From contig DASXNK010000024.1 of NCBI GenBank assembly GCA_036495095.1, positions 1 to 64,000 of the forward strand: a DNA stretch of 64,000 bases, in the 5' to 3' direction. The notes under the pieces are model-generated. The model had not been told where the DNA came from. It searched no databases and worked only from the letters and a program-made list of their open reading frames with translations. Below, one piece after another: positions 1 through 6,685 of this stretch; position 1 is the first letter of the stretch, and every line of letters begins with the position of its first letter. The position numbers were made by a program, and so were the translations under genes. Source of the stretch: Candidatus Dormiibacterota bacterium (GTDB lineage Bacteria > Chloroflexota > Dormibacteria > Aeolococcales > Aeolococcaceae).

Positions 1-70
1 CGCAGGCGAGCGCGAAGCGGAGCGACTCCCTCAGGTTGGCGTCGTCGTCCACCACCAGGAGCCTGGGCAC
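1..70 (-). CDS. Response regulator, N-terminal fragment (cut by window edge)
   Basis: The minus strand from 70 reads MPRLLVVDDDANLRESLRFA, the start of a CheY-like receiver domain: a hydrophobic first strand followed by the acidic DDD cluster that holds the metal-binding aspartates. The gene runs off the left edge after 23 codons, so the phosphoacceptor and any output domain are not visible. I chose the GTG at 70 because receiver domains usually begin 3-6 residues before this strand. There is no Shine-Dalgarno sequence, but a TACGCT hexamer sits six bases upstream, which fits a leaderless message. Whether it is a DNA-binding regulator or a lone receiver cannot be said. Confidence 0.7.
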   Translation of the reverse strand, partial: MPRLLVVDDDANLRESLRFALAC

Positions 71-387
71 GAGAAGAGCGTACCCGAGGCCGACGGGGCG
101 GCCGTGCGGGGAACGGCGCTCCCCGAGCGTTGAACGGTCACCGTGCCCCCCGCCGACCTGCCCGCCACCGGCCGCTGCCCGCCATAACTGTTCGATGGCC
201 AGCTGTTGCTCGGTGCACAACCCCGGGGCGCTGCGGCGGGGGTAGCATGGGCCCCGAGACCGGTGGCGAGAGGGGCCGTGGGCCCCGTGCGCACGCGAGT
301 GCGCCCCGCCGCGCTCCGGTACTCGTACAGGCAGCACAAGCGCCGCCCCCCGCGCGGCCGTGGCGCGGAAGCACGAAGGGACCTGAG
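71..387. other. Intergenic region between divergent genes
   Basis: About 317 bases without a supported gene. It must hold the promoter of the leftward response regulator and of the small rightward gene at 388. A TAGCAT hexamer at 243-248 is a possible -10 for the rightward gene. An in-frame ATG at 247 could extend that gene upstream, but the hexamer overlaps it and the added residues are low-complexity Arg/Ala/Pro, so I did not use it. Confidence 0.4.
77..82 (-). promoter_or_regulatory. -10-like TACGCT before the response regulator
   Basis: TACGCT on the minus strand, six bases before the GTG at 70. Position and TAnnnT form match the other leaderless-type promoters in this window. No convincing -35 is visible. 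Confidence 0.4.
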
Positions 388-654
388 ATGAGCCCAGCCG
401 ACCTCCTCGACCGCGCGCCCGCCGGTCCCGACCACCGCGCCGTCACCGTGGTCGAGCGTGCCGTGGAGGAGCTGCTCCGGGCCCGGCCGAGAACCGAGGG
501 CGACGAGCTGGTCGCCCTCGACGCCGTCGCCCGGGCCGCGGCCCGGCTCGCCGCCGAGCGGCGGCCGCGGCGGCGGGAGCATGACCCCGACGGCCCGGTC
601 CCGATGGCGGGGTGGTGGACGTTCGCCGCCCAGCTCCCCGAGGTGGCCCTCTAG
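388..654 (+). CDS. Small hypothetical protein, 88 aa
   Basis: An 88-residue soluble protein beginning MSPADLLDRAP. It is rich in Ala, Arg and Glu, with a predicted helical middle (residues about 18-60) and a short hydrophobic tail (MAGWWTFAAQLPEVAL). No signal peptide, membrane segment or known motif is visible. The ATG at 388 follows a purine-rich GAAGGGACC stretch that could serve as ribosome-binding site. It is divergent from the response regulator and convergent with the secreted protein at 677. I do not recognise a family. Confidence 0.5.
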   Translation: MSPADLLDRAPAGPDHRAVTVVERAVEELLRARPRTEGDELVALDAVARAAARLAAERRPRRREHDPDGPVPMAGWWTFAAQLPEVAL

Positions 655-676
655 CCGCCTGGTCCGGGGACGCCGG

Positions 677-1141
677 TCAGCCCAGGCCGAGGAGCTGGGT
701 GAGCGGGTCGAGCGGGCTCGTGTGGGTGCCGCAGCTGGTCTGGATGCCGGCGCCGCTGCTGATCGGGAAGCCCACCAGCGGCAGCATGGTGCCGACGTTC
801 TGGAGCAGCGTCTGGCAGCGGCCGAGGATCGGCGTGGCCGGGAGCGGCGGGAGGGTCAGCAGGTTGGTGCCGTAGCCGGCGCCGAGCCTGGTGTCGCTGC
901 AGCCGACGCCGAACTGCCTGCCGCTGCCGATCAGGTTGATGCCACCGGCGTGGAGGATGTTCGCGCAGGCGAGCAGGCCCCCGGGGTTGAGCGGCATCAG
1001 GCCGCCCGCCTGGAGGAGTCGGTGGCTGTTCTGGCCGCCGCCGAGGCCGAGCAGGCCACCGGAGGCGTGGGTGGTCGTGGTGACCGCGACGCCGGCCAGC
1101 AACGCGGCACAGCCGGTGGCGGCCATGGCGATGGTGCGCAT
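677..1141 (-). CDS. Secreted Gly/Leu-rich hypothetical protein
   Basis: A 154-residue exported protein. The start at 1141 is supported by GGGAGAG just upstream; an in-frame GTG 13 codons earlier lacks one. Residues 1-26 form a signal peptide (MRTIAMAATGCAALLAGVAV, then THA as cleavage site). The mature part is rich in Gly, Leu and Pro, with several Cys residues that could form disulfides (ACANI, VGCSD, GRCQT, TSCGT). Nothing in it looks catalytic. A 7-bp inverted repeat at 1204-1223 lies in its upstream region. It is divergent from the S53 peptidase, which may share regulation. Family unknown. Confidence 0.6.
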   Translation of the reverse strand: MRTIAMAATGCAALLAGVAVTTTTHASGGLLGLGGGQNSHRLLQAGGLMPLNPGGLLACANILHAGGINLIGSGRQFGVGCSDTRLGAGYGTNLLTLPPLPATPILGRCQTLLQNVGTMLPLVGFPISSGAGIQTSCGTHTSPLDPLTQLLGLG

Positions 1142-1203
1142 GGTTCTCTCCCTTCCCCGCGCGCGAGGCCCAGTGCTCACCGCGGACAGTCACACAACGA
1201 CCA

Positions 1204-1223
1204 AACGCAAGAAATGTTGCGTT
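1204..1223. promoter_or_regulatory. Inverted repeat AACGCAA-N6-TTGCGTT
   Basis: A perfect 7-bp inverted repeat with a 6-base spacer in the divergent intergenic region between the secreted protein (start 1141) and the S53 peptidase (start 1415). It is AT-richer than its surroundings and lies where an operator would be expected. No regulator gene is adjacent. Confidence 0.4.
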
Positions 1224-1414
1224 CATCCCAGACGGAGCACCGCGCCACGCCCCCCGGCCTGGTCGCGGGCTCGCGCCCCCGGCGGGGTTCGCGATCGTCG
1301 TGTAGCAAGACGCCGCGGGCTTGGATACCCTGTCGGCGGGGCGGCATCTTCCGGCGCTGTCGGTCGCCCACGACGCCGCGCGGGGGTGCGGCGGGTCACA
1401 AGGGAGGTTGATCG

Positions 1415-3667
1415 GTGCATCGGTTCCCATTTCCCGTGCGGCACGGGCGCCCGCTCCGGGCGCTCCTGGCCCTGCTCACCGGCTCCGCCGCCGCCCTCAC
1501 GGGTGGGGGAGCCGCCTCCGCCGCGGGGATGTCGCCGCTGCTCCCCGGCCTCCCGGGCCTCCCCGGTCTCCCCGGCCTCGGTCTGCCCGCGCCCGCCCTT
1601 CCCCGGCTCGGAGTCGACACCTCGGCGCTGCGCGTCCTCAGCAGCGGGGTCCTCCCCGGGATCTCCGGGCTCACCGGCGCCGGCGCACCCGACCCCGGCA
1701 CGGTCATCCACGTCGGCGTCGGCCTCGCCCATCCCGACCCCGGCGCCGAGACGGCGACGCTCCGGGCCCTGTACGACCCGGCCAGCCCCCTCTTCCATCG
1801 CTTCCTCACCCCCGAGCAGGTCGCCCGGCGCTTCGGCGTCGCCCCGGCGGTGCGCGACGCGCTCACCGGCTGGCTGCGCGGCGGCGGGCTGACCGTCGCC
1901 CACGTCGGCGGGGCGGGCGACTACGTCCAGGCCGCCGGCACCGTTGCCCAGGTCGAGCGGCTCTTCCACACCACCCTGGCGACGTACACCGCCCGGGGCG
2001 AGACCTTCTACGCCAACCGTGTCGGTCCCAGCGTCCCGGCGGGGCTGCCGGTGATCTCGGTGATGGGGCTCAACAGCCTGCAGCGCTTCCACACCTTCAC
2101 CCGCACCGCGGTCACACCGGCGGCGAGCGGCCTCAAGACCGGCCAGCTCGGTCCCCAGGACCTGTGGTCGGTGTACCACCAGCCCTCCGAGAACCTCGGC
2201 GACGGCACCACGATGGCGATCTTCGGCGCCGGCCAGGTGGAGACGGTGATCAACGACCTGCGCACCTTCGAGACGCGGCACAAGTTCCCCCCGACGGTGA
2301 CCCGGGTGCACTTCGTCGGCGCCGGCCCCCACGACGACAGCAGCGGCCTCGCCGAGTGGGACCTCGACAGCCAGGCCTCGACCGGGATGGCGCCGCTGGC
2401 GCGCGAGCTGCACTTCTACTTCGCGTCGTCGCTCGCCGACTCCGACGTGGCCGCCGGCTTCTCCTCGTGGGTGAGCGACCCCCGCGGCCCGCTGCAGGCC
2501 AACGCCTCCTTCGGCGAGTGCGAGACCGGGCCGCTGAACCCGGTCATCTCCAACCCCGCCCTCGATCCGGTCAACCCCGACCAGAACCCGAAGGCGCAGT
2601 ACGGCACCGAGCTGGGCAACAACCTCCAGCCGGTGGCCGAGCAGATCCTCGCCCAGGGCGTGCTCGAGGGCCGGACCCTGTTCGTCTCCACCGGTGACAC
2701 CGGGTCGTCCTGCCCCGCCGTGGTGCTGCCCGCGGCCGGCGCCGGCAACGGGGTGCTCAACCAGGTGGTGCCCTTCACCAACTACCCGGCGTCGAGCCAG
2801 TACGCGGTCGGCGTCGGCGGCACCGTGCTCTACACCGACGGCGCCGCCAATGCCCAGCGTTCGCTCGAGTACGCCTGGCCGTTCACCGGCGGCGGCTCGG
2901 CGCTGCTCATCCCCGCCCCGGCGTGGCAGCGGTCGACCCACAACAACGTCGTCCCCTGCGTCGCCGACCCCGCGGGCACGCCGGCCAACACCGGCCAGCC
3001 CTGCCGCGGCATCCCCGACGTCGCCGCGATCTCCGGCGACGCGGTGAGCAACGGGTACACGGTGGTGGTCAACGGCCGCGACTTCTCCGGCGGCGGCACC
3101 AGCCTCTCCTCGCCGCTGTGGATGGGGATGTGGGCCCGCATCCAGGCGGCCTCGACCAATCCGCAGGGCAACGGCTTCGCCAACCCCGCCCTGTACCCGA
3201 TCGGCAACGACCCGGCGCGTGCGGCCCGCGACTTCCACGACATCACCGTGGGCGCCAACGGCGTCTACGCGGCCACCGCAGGCTGGGACTACGTGTCCGG
3301 GTTCGGCAGCCCGGACGTCACCAACCTGATGCGCGACATCGACGGCCGCACCCTGCCGGTGATCGCCGCGCCGGCCACCGCCGGGCCGCCCCCGGGCAGC
3401 GTGGCGCCGCCCTCCGAGGGCGTGGCCGCGATCACCGACCAGGTGGCCGGGGTGGTCGCCCAGCTGCCCACCCCGCCCGGTGCGGTGGCCCGCCCGGCGG
3501 CCGTCGCCGCGCGGCCGTCCGCCGCCGCCACCGGCGCCCGGATGAGCGCCCCGGCACTCGTCCCCGCGGCCGCCCTCCTCCTCGTGGTCGCCCTCGCCGG
3601 CGCTCTGCGGCTGCGCGCCCGGCGTCCCCGGCTTCGCCGCATCCCGGTGTCCTGGAGACGGCCGTAG
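1415..3667 (+). CDS. S53 (sedolisin/kumamolisin-type) serine-carboxyl peptidase, membrane-anchored
   Basis: A 750-residue secreted acid protease. It has a signal peptide (residues 1-37), a Gly/Leu/Pro-rich spacer, then a pro-kumamolisin activation domain (about 90-235, with the LYDPASPLFHRFLTPEQ motif that ends in cleavage). In the catalytic domain E314 and D318 sit in EWDLD, and S563 sits in GGGTS followed by P. These match the Glu-Asp-Ser catalytic set of the S53 family. A calcium-site-like segment follows (FHDIT, AGWDYVSGFGSPD). The C-terminus carries a Pro/Ala linker and one membrane helix (about 714-731) with an Arg-rich tail, so the enzyme is probably tethered outside the cell. The GTG start at 1415 follows AGGGAGG. 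Likely role: extracellular peptide digestion at low pH, inferred from the family. Confidence 0.9.
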   Translation: MHRFPFPVRHGRPLRALLALLTGSAAALTGGGAASAAGMSPLLPGLPGLPGLPGLGLPAPALPRLGVDTSALRVLSSGVLPGISGLTGAGAPDPGTVIHVGVGLAHPDPGAETATLRALYDPASPLFHRFLTPEQVARRFGVAPAVRDALTGWLRGGGLTVAHVGGAGDYVQAAGTVAQVERLFHTTLATYTARGETFYANRVGPSVPAGLPVISVMGLNSLQRFHTFTRTAVTPAASGLKTGQLGPQDLWSVYHQPSENLGDGTTMAIFGAGQVETVINDLRTFETRHKFPPTVTRVHFVGAGPHDDSSGLAEWDLDSQASTGMAPLARELHFYFASSLADSDVAAGFSSWVSDPRGPLQANASFGECETGPLNPVISNPALDPVNPDQNPKAQYGTELGNNLQPVAEQILAQGVLEGRTLFVSTGDTGSSCPAVVLPAAGAGNGVLNQVVPFTNYPASSQYAVGVGGTVLYTDGAANAQRSLEYAWPFTGGGSALLIPAPAWQRSTHNNVVPCVADPAGTPANTGQPCRGIPDVAAISGDAVSNGYTVVVNGRDFSGGGTSLSSPLWMGMWARIQAASTNPQGNGFANPALYPIGNDPARAARDFHDITVGANGVYAATAGWDYVSGFGSPDVTNLMRDIDGRTLPVIAAPATAGPPPGSVAPPSEGVAAITDQVAGVVAQLPTPPGAVARPAAVAARPSAAATGARMSAPALVPAAALLLVVALAGALRLRARRPRLRRIPVSWRRP

Positions 3668-3719
3668 CAGTCACACGGATATGCTGCGGCCAGCCACCAC
3701 CGCAGTGAGGGAGAGGACC

Positions 3720-4364
3720 ATGGACCGCGCACTCCTCGAGCGTGAGCTCGGCGGCGTCATCGCCGGCCGGCGCCTGCTCGACCACCCCTTCTACCAGCGT
3801 TGGGAGCGGGGCGAGCTCGAGGCCGCAGAGCTGGCCGCATACGCCGCCCAGTACCGCCACCTCGAGGCCGCGCTCCCCGAGCTGCTCGGCGGCGTCGCCG
3901 CGGGCATGGACCCCGGCCCCGGTCGCGACGCGGTGCTGCGCACCCTCGCCGACGAGGTCGGCCCGCCCACCCATCTCGAGCTCTTCGACGGGTTCGCGGT
4001 CGCGGTCGGCGCCGACTTCGCACCCCCCACCCCGGCCACCGCCGCCCTCCTCGAGCTGCAGCGGCGGCAGGTCGCCGAGGGCGCCGCGACCGGTCTCGCC
4101 GCCCTCCTCGCCTACGAGCTGCAGGTGCCCGAGGTGGCCGCCTCGAAGGCCGAGGGGCTGCGTGCCCACCACGGCCTCGACGCCGGCGACACCCGCTTCT
4201 GGGACCTCCATGCCGGCCTCGACGTCGAGCACGCCGCCTGGTCGCTCGACGCCCTCGCCGCCCTCGACGCCGACCCCGCCCGGGTGGTCGACTCGGCCCG
4301 CCAGGTCGCCGGCGGCTGGTGGGCGTTCCTCGACGAGCGCGAGGCGGTCACCCCCGGAGGTTGA
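3720..4364 (+). CDS. TenA/PqqC-family (heme-oxygenase-like fold) protein
   Basis: A 214-residue all-helical protein resembling the TenA/THI-4/PqqC group of heme-oxygenase-fold enzymes, many of which are diiron or cofactor-free oxidases. Visible signs are the early HPFYQRWERGEL segment, a long series of amphipathic helices, a LADEVG segment and conserved acidic and histidine residues (EYELQVPEVAASK-like and HAGLDVEHA regions). The start at 3720 follows GGGAGAGG, preferred over an earlier GTG. There is no thiamine or PQQ gene next to it, so the substrate is unknown. Chlamydia CADD-type enzymes that make p-aminobenzoate, and other iron-containing redox enzymes, belong to the same broad group. 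Confidence 0.65.
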   Translation: MDRALLERELGGVIAGRRLLDHPFYQRWERGELEAAELAAYAAQYRHLEAALPELLGGVAAGMDPGPGRDAVLRTLADEVGPPTHLELFDGFAVAVGADFAPPTPATAALLELQRRQVAEGAATGLAALLAYELQVPEVAASKAEGLRAHHGLDAGDTRFWDLHAGLDVEHAAWSLDALAALDADPARVVDSARQVAGGWWAFLDEREAVTPGG

Positions 4365-4376
4365 ACCGGACCGTCC

Positions 4377-4607
4377 TCAGTGGACGGGCCGGCGGCGGCG
4401 CAGCACCTGCTGCTGGTGGGCGAGCTCCTCGGTCAGGCGCTCGACGGCGGCGATCGCCTCCTCGAGGAGGCGGCGCACCGATGGCTCCGCCTCGGCGGCG
4501 CTCGCGGTCAGCCGGTCGAGGCGGCGCAGCGTCGAGCGGGCCTCGCGCATCAGCATGTCGGTGCGGCGGACGGCGGAGAGGAGGTCGGCGGGATCGGTGG
4601 GGGTCAT
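4377..4607 (-). CDS. Small coiled-coil hypothetical protein
   Basis: A 76-residue, Arg/Glu/Leu-rich helical protein (MTPTDPADLLSAVRR...). The heptad-like pattern in residues 10-65 suggests a coiled coil. Its ATG overlaps the TGA of the esterase gene by four bases, so the two are almost certainly co-translated. No motif points to a function. It is convergent with the TenA-like gene. Confidence 0.55.
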   Translation of the reverse strand: MTPTDPADLLSAVRRTDMLMREARSTLRRLDRLTASAAEAEPSVRRLLEEAIAAVERLTEELAHQQQVLRRRRPVH

Positions 4608-5551
4608 CGCCGCTCCAGGGCCTCGCGGATCCTGGCGCCGATCTCGTCGAGGGTGGTGGACGCCTCGTCGACGGCGCCGCCCCAGCGCAGGAAGCCGTGC
4701 ACCATGCCGGCGCGGCGGCGGCAGTCGACGGCCACGCCGGCGTCGCGCAGCCGCTCCGCGTAGGCCTCGCCCTCATCGCGCAGCGGGTCGTACTCGGCGG
4801 TGAGCACCAGCGCCGGCGGCAGGCCCCCCAGGTCGGCGGCTCGCAGCGGCGAGGCGTCGGGGTCGAGGGGGTCGGCGCCGCCCAGGTAGTGTCCCCAGTA
4901 CCACTCCATGTCGGCGCGGGTCAGGTAGAGCCCCTCCCCGTTCTCGGTGTACGACGGGGTGTCCATGGCGGCGTCGGTGATCGGGTAGACGAGCACCTGG
5001 AGGGCGAGCGGCGGGCTGCCGGCGGCGTCGCGGTCGCGGCGGGCGAGGACGGCGGCGAGGTTCGCCCCGGCGCTGTCGCCCGCCACCGCGAGCCGGGCCG
5101 GGTCGACGCCGACCGCGGCGGCGTGGGTGCGGCTCCAGGCGAGCGCGGCGAGGGCGTCCTCGAGCCCGGCCGGGAACGGGTGCTCGGGGGCGAGCCGGTA
5201 GTCGGCGGCGATCACCGCGGCGCCGCTGCGGTTGGCGAGCCCTCGGCAGATCCGGTCGTGGGTGTCGAGGTCGCCGGTCACCCAGCCGCCGCCGTGGAGG
5301 TAGAGCACCCCGCCGAGGGCCTGCCCGGCGGGGGCGCCGAGCGGGCGGTGGATGCGCAGCCGCACCCCGCCGGCGGGGGAGGGGGCGGCGGTGATGTCGA
5401 CGGTGCCCGACACCGGCTCGACCTTCCCGCCCAGCGCCTCCGTGGAGGCACGCTGCGCGGCTCGTGCCCCGGCCACGGTCATGGTGTCGAGCGGTGCGCC
5501 CGGGCGGCGCATGGAGTCGAGGAGAGCGCTCACCTGGGGGTGGAGCGGCAT
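4604..5551 (-). CDS. Alpha/beta hydrolase, hormone-sensitive-lipase-type esterase
   Basis: A 315-residue carboxylesterase of the HSL family (alpha/beta hydrolase fold 3). The oxyanion-hole motif HGGGW spans residues 86-90. The nucleophile is S160 in GDSAG, with acid D255 (EYDPLRDE) and H285 (MVHGF). Length is typical for the family, and there is no signal peptide, so it is cytoplasmic. It should hydrolyse short- to medium-chain acyl esters; the natural substrate is unknown. It overlaps the small downstream coiled-coil gene by four bases. No Shine-Dalgarno sequence precedes the ATG, but TATCCT lies eight bases upstream, suggesting a leaderless message. Confidence 0.9.
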   Translation of the reverse strand: MPLHPQVSALLDSMRRPGAPLDTMTVAGARAAQRASTEALGGKVEPVSGTVDITAAPSPAGGVRLRIHRPLGAPAGQALGGVLYLHGGGWVTGDLDTHDRICRGLANRSGAAVIAADYRLAPEHPFPAGLEDALAALAWSRTHAAAVGVDPARLAVAGDSAGANLAAVLARRDRDAAGSPPLALQVLVYPITDAAMDTPSYTENGEGLYLTRADMEWYWGHYLGGADPLDPDASPLRAADLGGLPPALVLTAEYDPLRDEGEAYAERLRDAGVAVDCRRRAGMVHGFLRWGGAVDEASTTLDEIGARIREALERR

Positions 5552-5559
5552 GGTCGCTG

Positions 5560-5565
5560 AGGATA
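5560..5565 (-). promoter_or_regulatory. -10-like TATCCT before the esterase
   Basis: TATCCT on the minus strand, eight bases before the ATG at 5551. It has the same geometry as the other leaderless-type promoters here. Confidence 0.45.
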
Positions 5566-5575
5566 GGCGATGCGC

Positions 5576-6268
5576 TCAGCCCGCCGGAGGCGCCGCCGGG
5601 CCGGCCTCCTGACCGGGCTCCGGCGGCGGGCCGGCGTGGTCGAGCACGGCGAGCTGCAGCAGCGGCGGGAGCCGGTCGAAGACCTGCTGGGGAAGCCGGG
5701 CGGTGCGGCGGCGGCGCCCCGGCGTCCACCCCCGGGGGCGCCGGACCGGTGCCAGGGCCACGCTCGCCCGCGCCGGCGGCGTCTCCGGCGCGCGGCGAGG
5801 GCGGAGCAGGGCGAAGAGCAGGACGGCCCCGCTTCCCACCGCGGCGAGCAGGCCCGCGGTCGCGGCGAGGAGCAGCGCGGCGGCGTCGCCGGTGCTGCTC
5901 CGCGGCTCGGGAGGCACGTAGGCGGTGGGACCGGCGGGCCCGGCGCCGGGCAGGCCGAGCAGGAAGCCCTCCTCGACGGCGTTGCGAGCCCGGAGCCGGC
6001 GGCGGCCCGCGGCGGAGGCGTCGCCGGGAGTGGGGAACGGCGTCGGCGACGCGGTGGGGCGGGGCGCGGCCGCCGCCGGGCGCCGCGGCGCCGGCACCGG
6101 GACCGCCGCCACGGAGGGCGTGGCGGCGCGGGCGCTGGGCGACGGGACCGCGCGCGCGGTGGGCGCGGCGGGCGCGGCGGGCGCGGTGACCGCCGCGGCG
6201 GGCTCGACGGCGGTCAGCGCCGCGCCGAGCGCGAGCAGCCCCGCCGCCATCCGCCACCGATCCGGCAT
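5576..6268 (-). CDS. Exported Pro/Ala-rich single-pass membrane protein
   Basis: A 230-residue protein with an N-terminal signal sequence (MPDRWRMAAGLLALGAALTA...). A long Ala/Pro/Thr/Ser low-complexity stretch (about 27-90) of cell-wall-spanning type follows, then a short ordered region with VEEGFLLGLPGAG, a membrane helix (about 125-150, ALLLAATAGLLAAVGSGAVLLFALL) and a basic/proline-rich tail. No enzyme motif is seen. The start is uncertain: the upstream frame at 6470 has a much better ribosome-binding site but is out of frame with this one, so the two may be one gene broken by a frameshift. Confidence 0.5.
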   Translation of the reverse strand: MPDRWRMAAGLLALGAALTAVEPAAAVTAPAAPAAPTARAVPSPSARAATPSVAAVPVPAPRRPAAAAPRPTASPTPFPTPGDASAAGRRRLRARNAVEEGFLLGLPGAGPAGPTAYVPPEPRSSTGDAAALLLAATAGLLAAVGSGAVLLFALLRPRRAPETPPARASVALAPVRRPRGWTPGRRRRTARLPQQVFDRLPPLLQLAVLDHAGPPPEPGQEAGPAAPPAG

Positions 6269-6269
6269 G

Positions 6270-6470
6270 CCCGCCCCGCCCCGCCAACCCGGATGCCCGG
6301 TGGCGGAGGTCGTGGACCAGCAGGATCGCCGCCGCGATCGCGATGACGCTTCCCACGCCCACCTCCTGGGCCAGCTCCGAGGTGCTGATCCGGCCCTCGA
6401 AGGCCGGCCCCACCGCGATCCACACGCCGACGAGCAGGACCGCCAGCGTGAGCAGCGCGCGTCGGCGCAT
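6270..6470 (-). CDS. Two-helix membrane protein with no proper stop (possible frameshift)
   Basis: The ATG at 6470 follows a strong GAGGGAGGTGG site. Its first 60 residues make a convincing small membrane protein: a hydrophobic helix (LLTLAVLLVGVWIAVGPAF), a polar loop (EGRISTSELAQEVGVG) and a second helix (VIAIAAAILLVHDL). After about residue 62 the frame has no stop for another 1.5 kb and turns into Gly/Arg low-complexity sequence, clearly not coding. The right-hand coordinate is the start codon. The left-hand one is my estimate of where coding quality ends. A one-base indel, real or in assembly, that joins it to the protein starting at 6268 is the likeliest explanation. Confidence 0.4.
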
Positions 6471-6685
6471 CGATCACCACCTCCCTCTGCCGGACCCCGC
6501 GGACGGGTGTCCGTGTCCGTGACAGAACCATTGTACGGTGCGCCCGCCCCGACATCGCGCCAGGCTCGGCCGGAACTCGAGTCCGCCGGCCGACACCGAG
6601 CCTCAGCACCGCCGTCACCCATCCGTGATCGGCGCGACCCCGGCGGGCCGCATGCTGACCCGGCGCCACCACCTGTCGAGGGCCC

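Noticed and set aside
247-387. 47-codon upstream extension of the gene at 388 (in-frame ATG at 247)
   Set aside because: Extension is low-complexity Arg/Ala/Pro; the ATG overlaps a possible -10 and has no ribosome-binding site.
1223-3238. Long reverse-strand open frame (671 codons) opposite the S53 peptidase, and many similar ones elsewhere
   Set aside because: GC-rich coding sequence leaves long open shadow frames. These proteins are Arg/Gly/Ala-rich without motifs, while the plus-strand frame has full family signatures.
4604-5551. Esterase as the missing MenH
   Set aside because: It has HGGGW and HSL-family layout, not the MenH pattern, and is not in the men locus.
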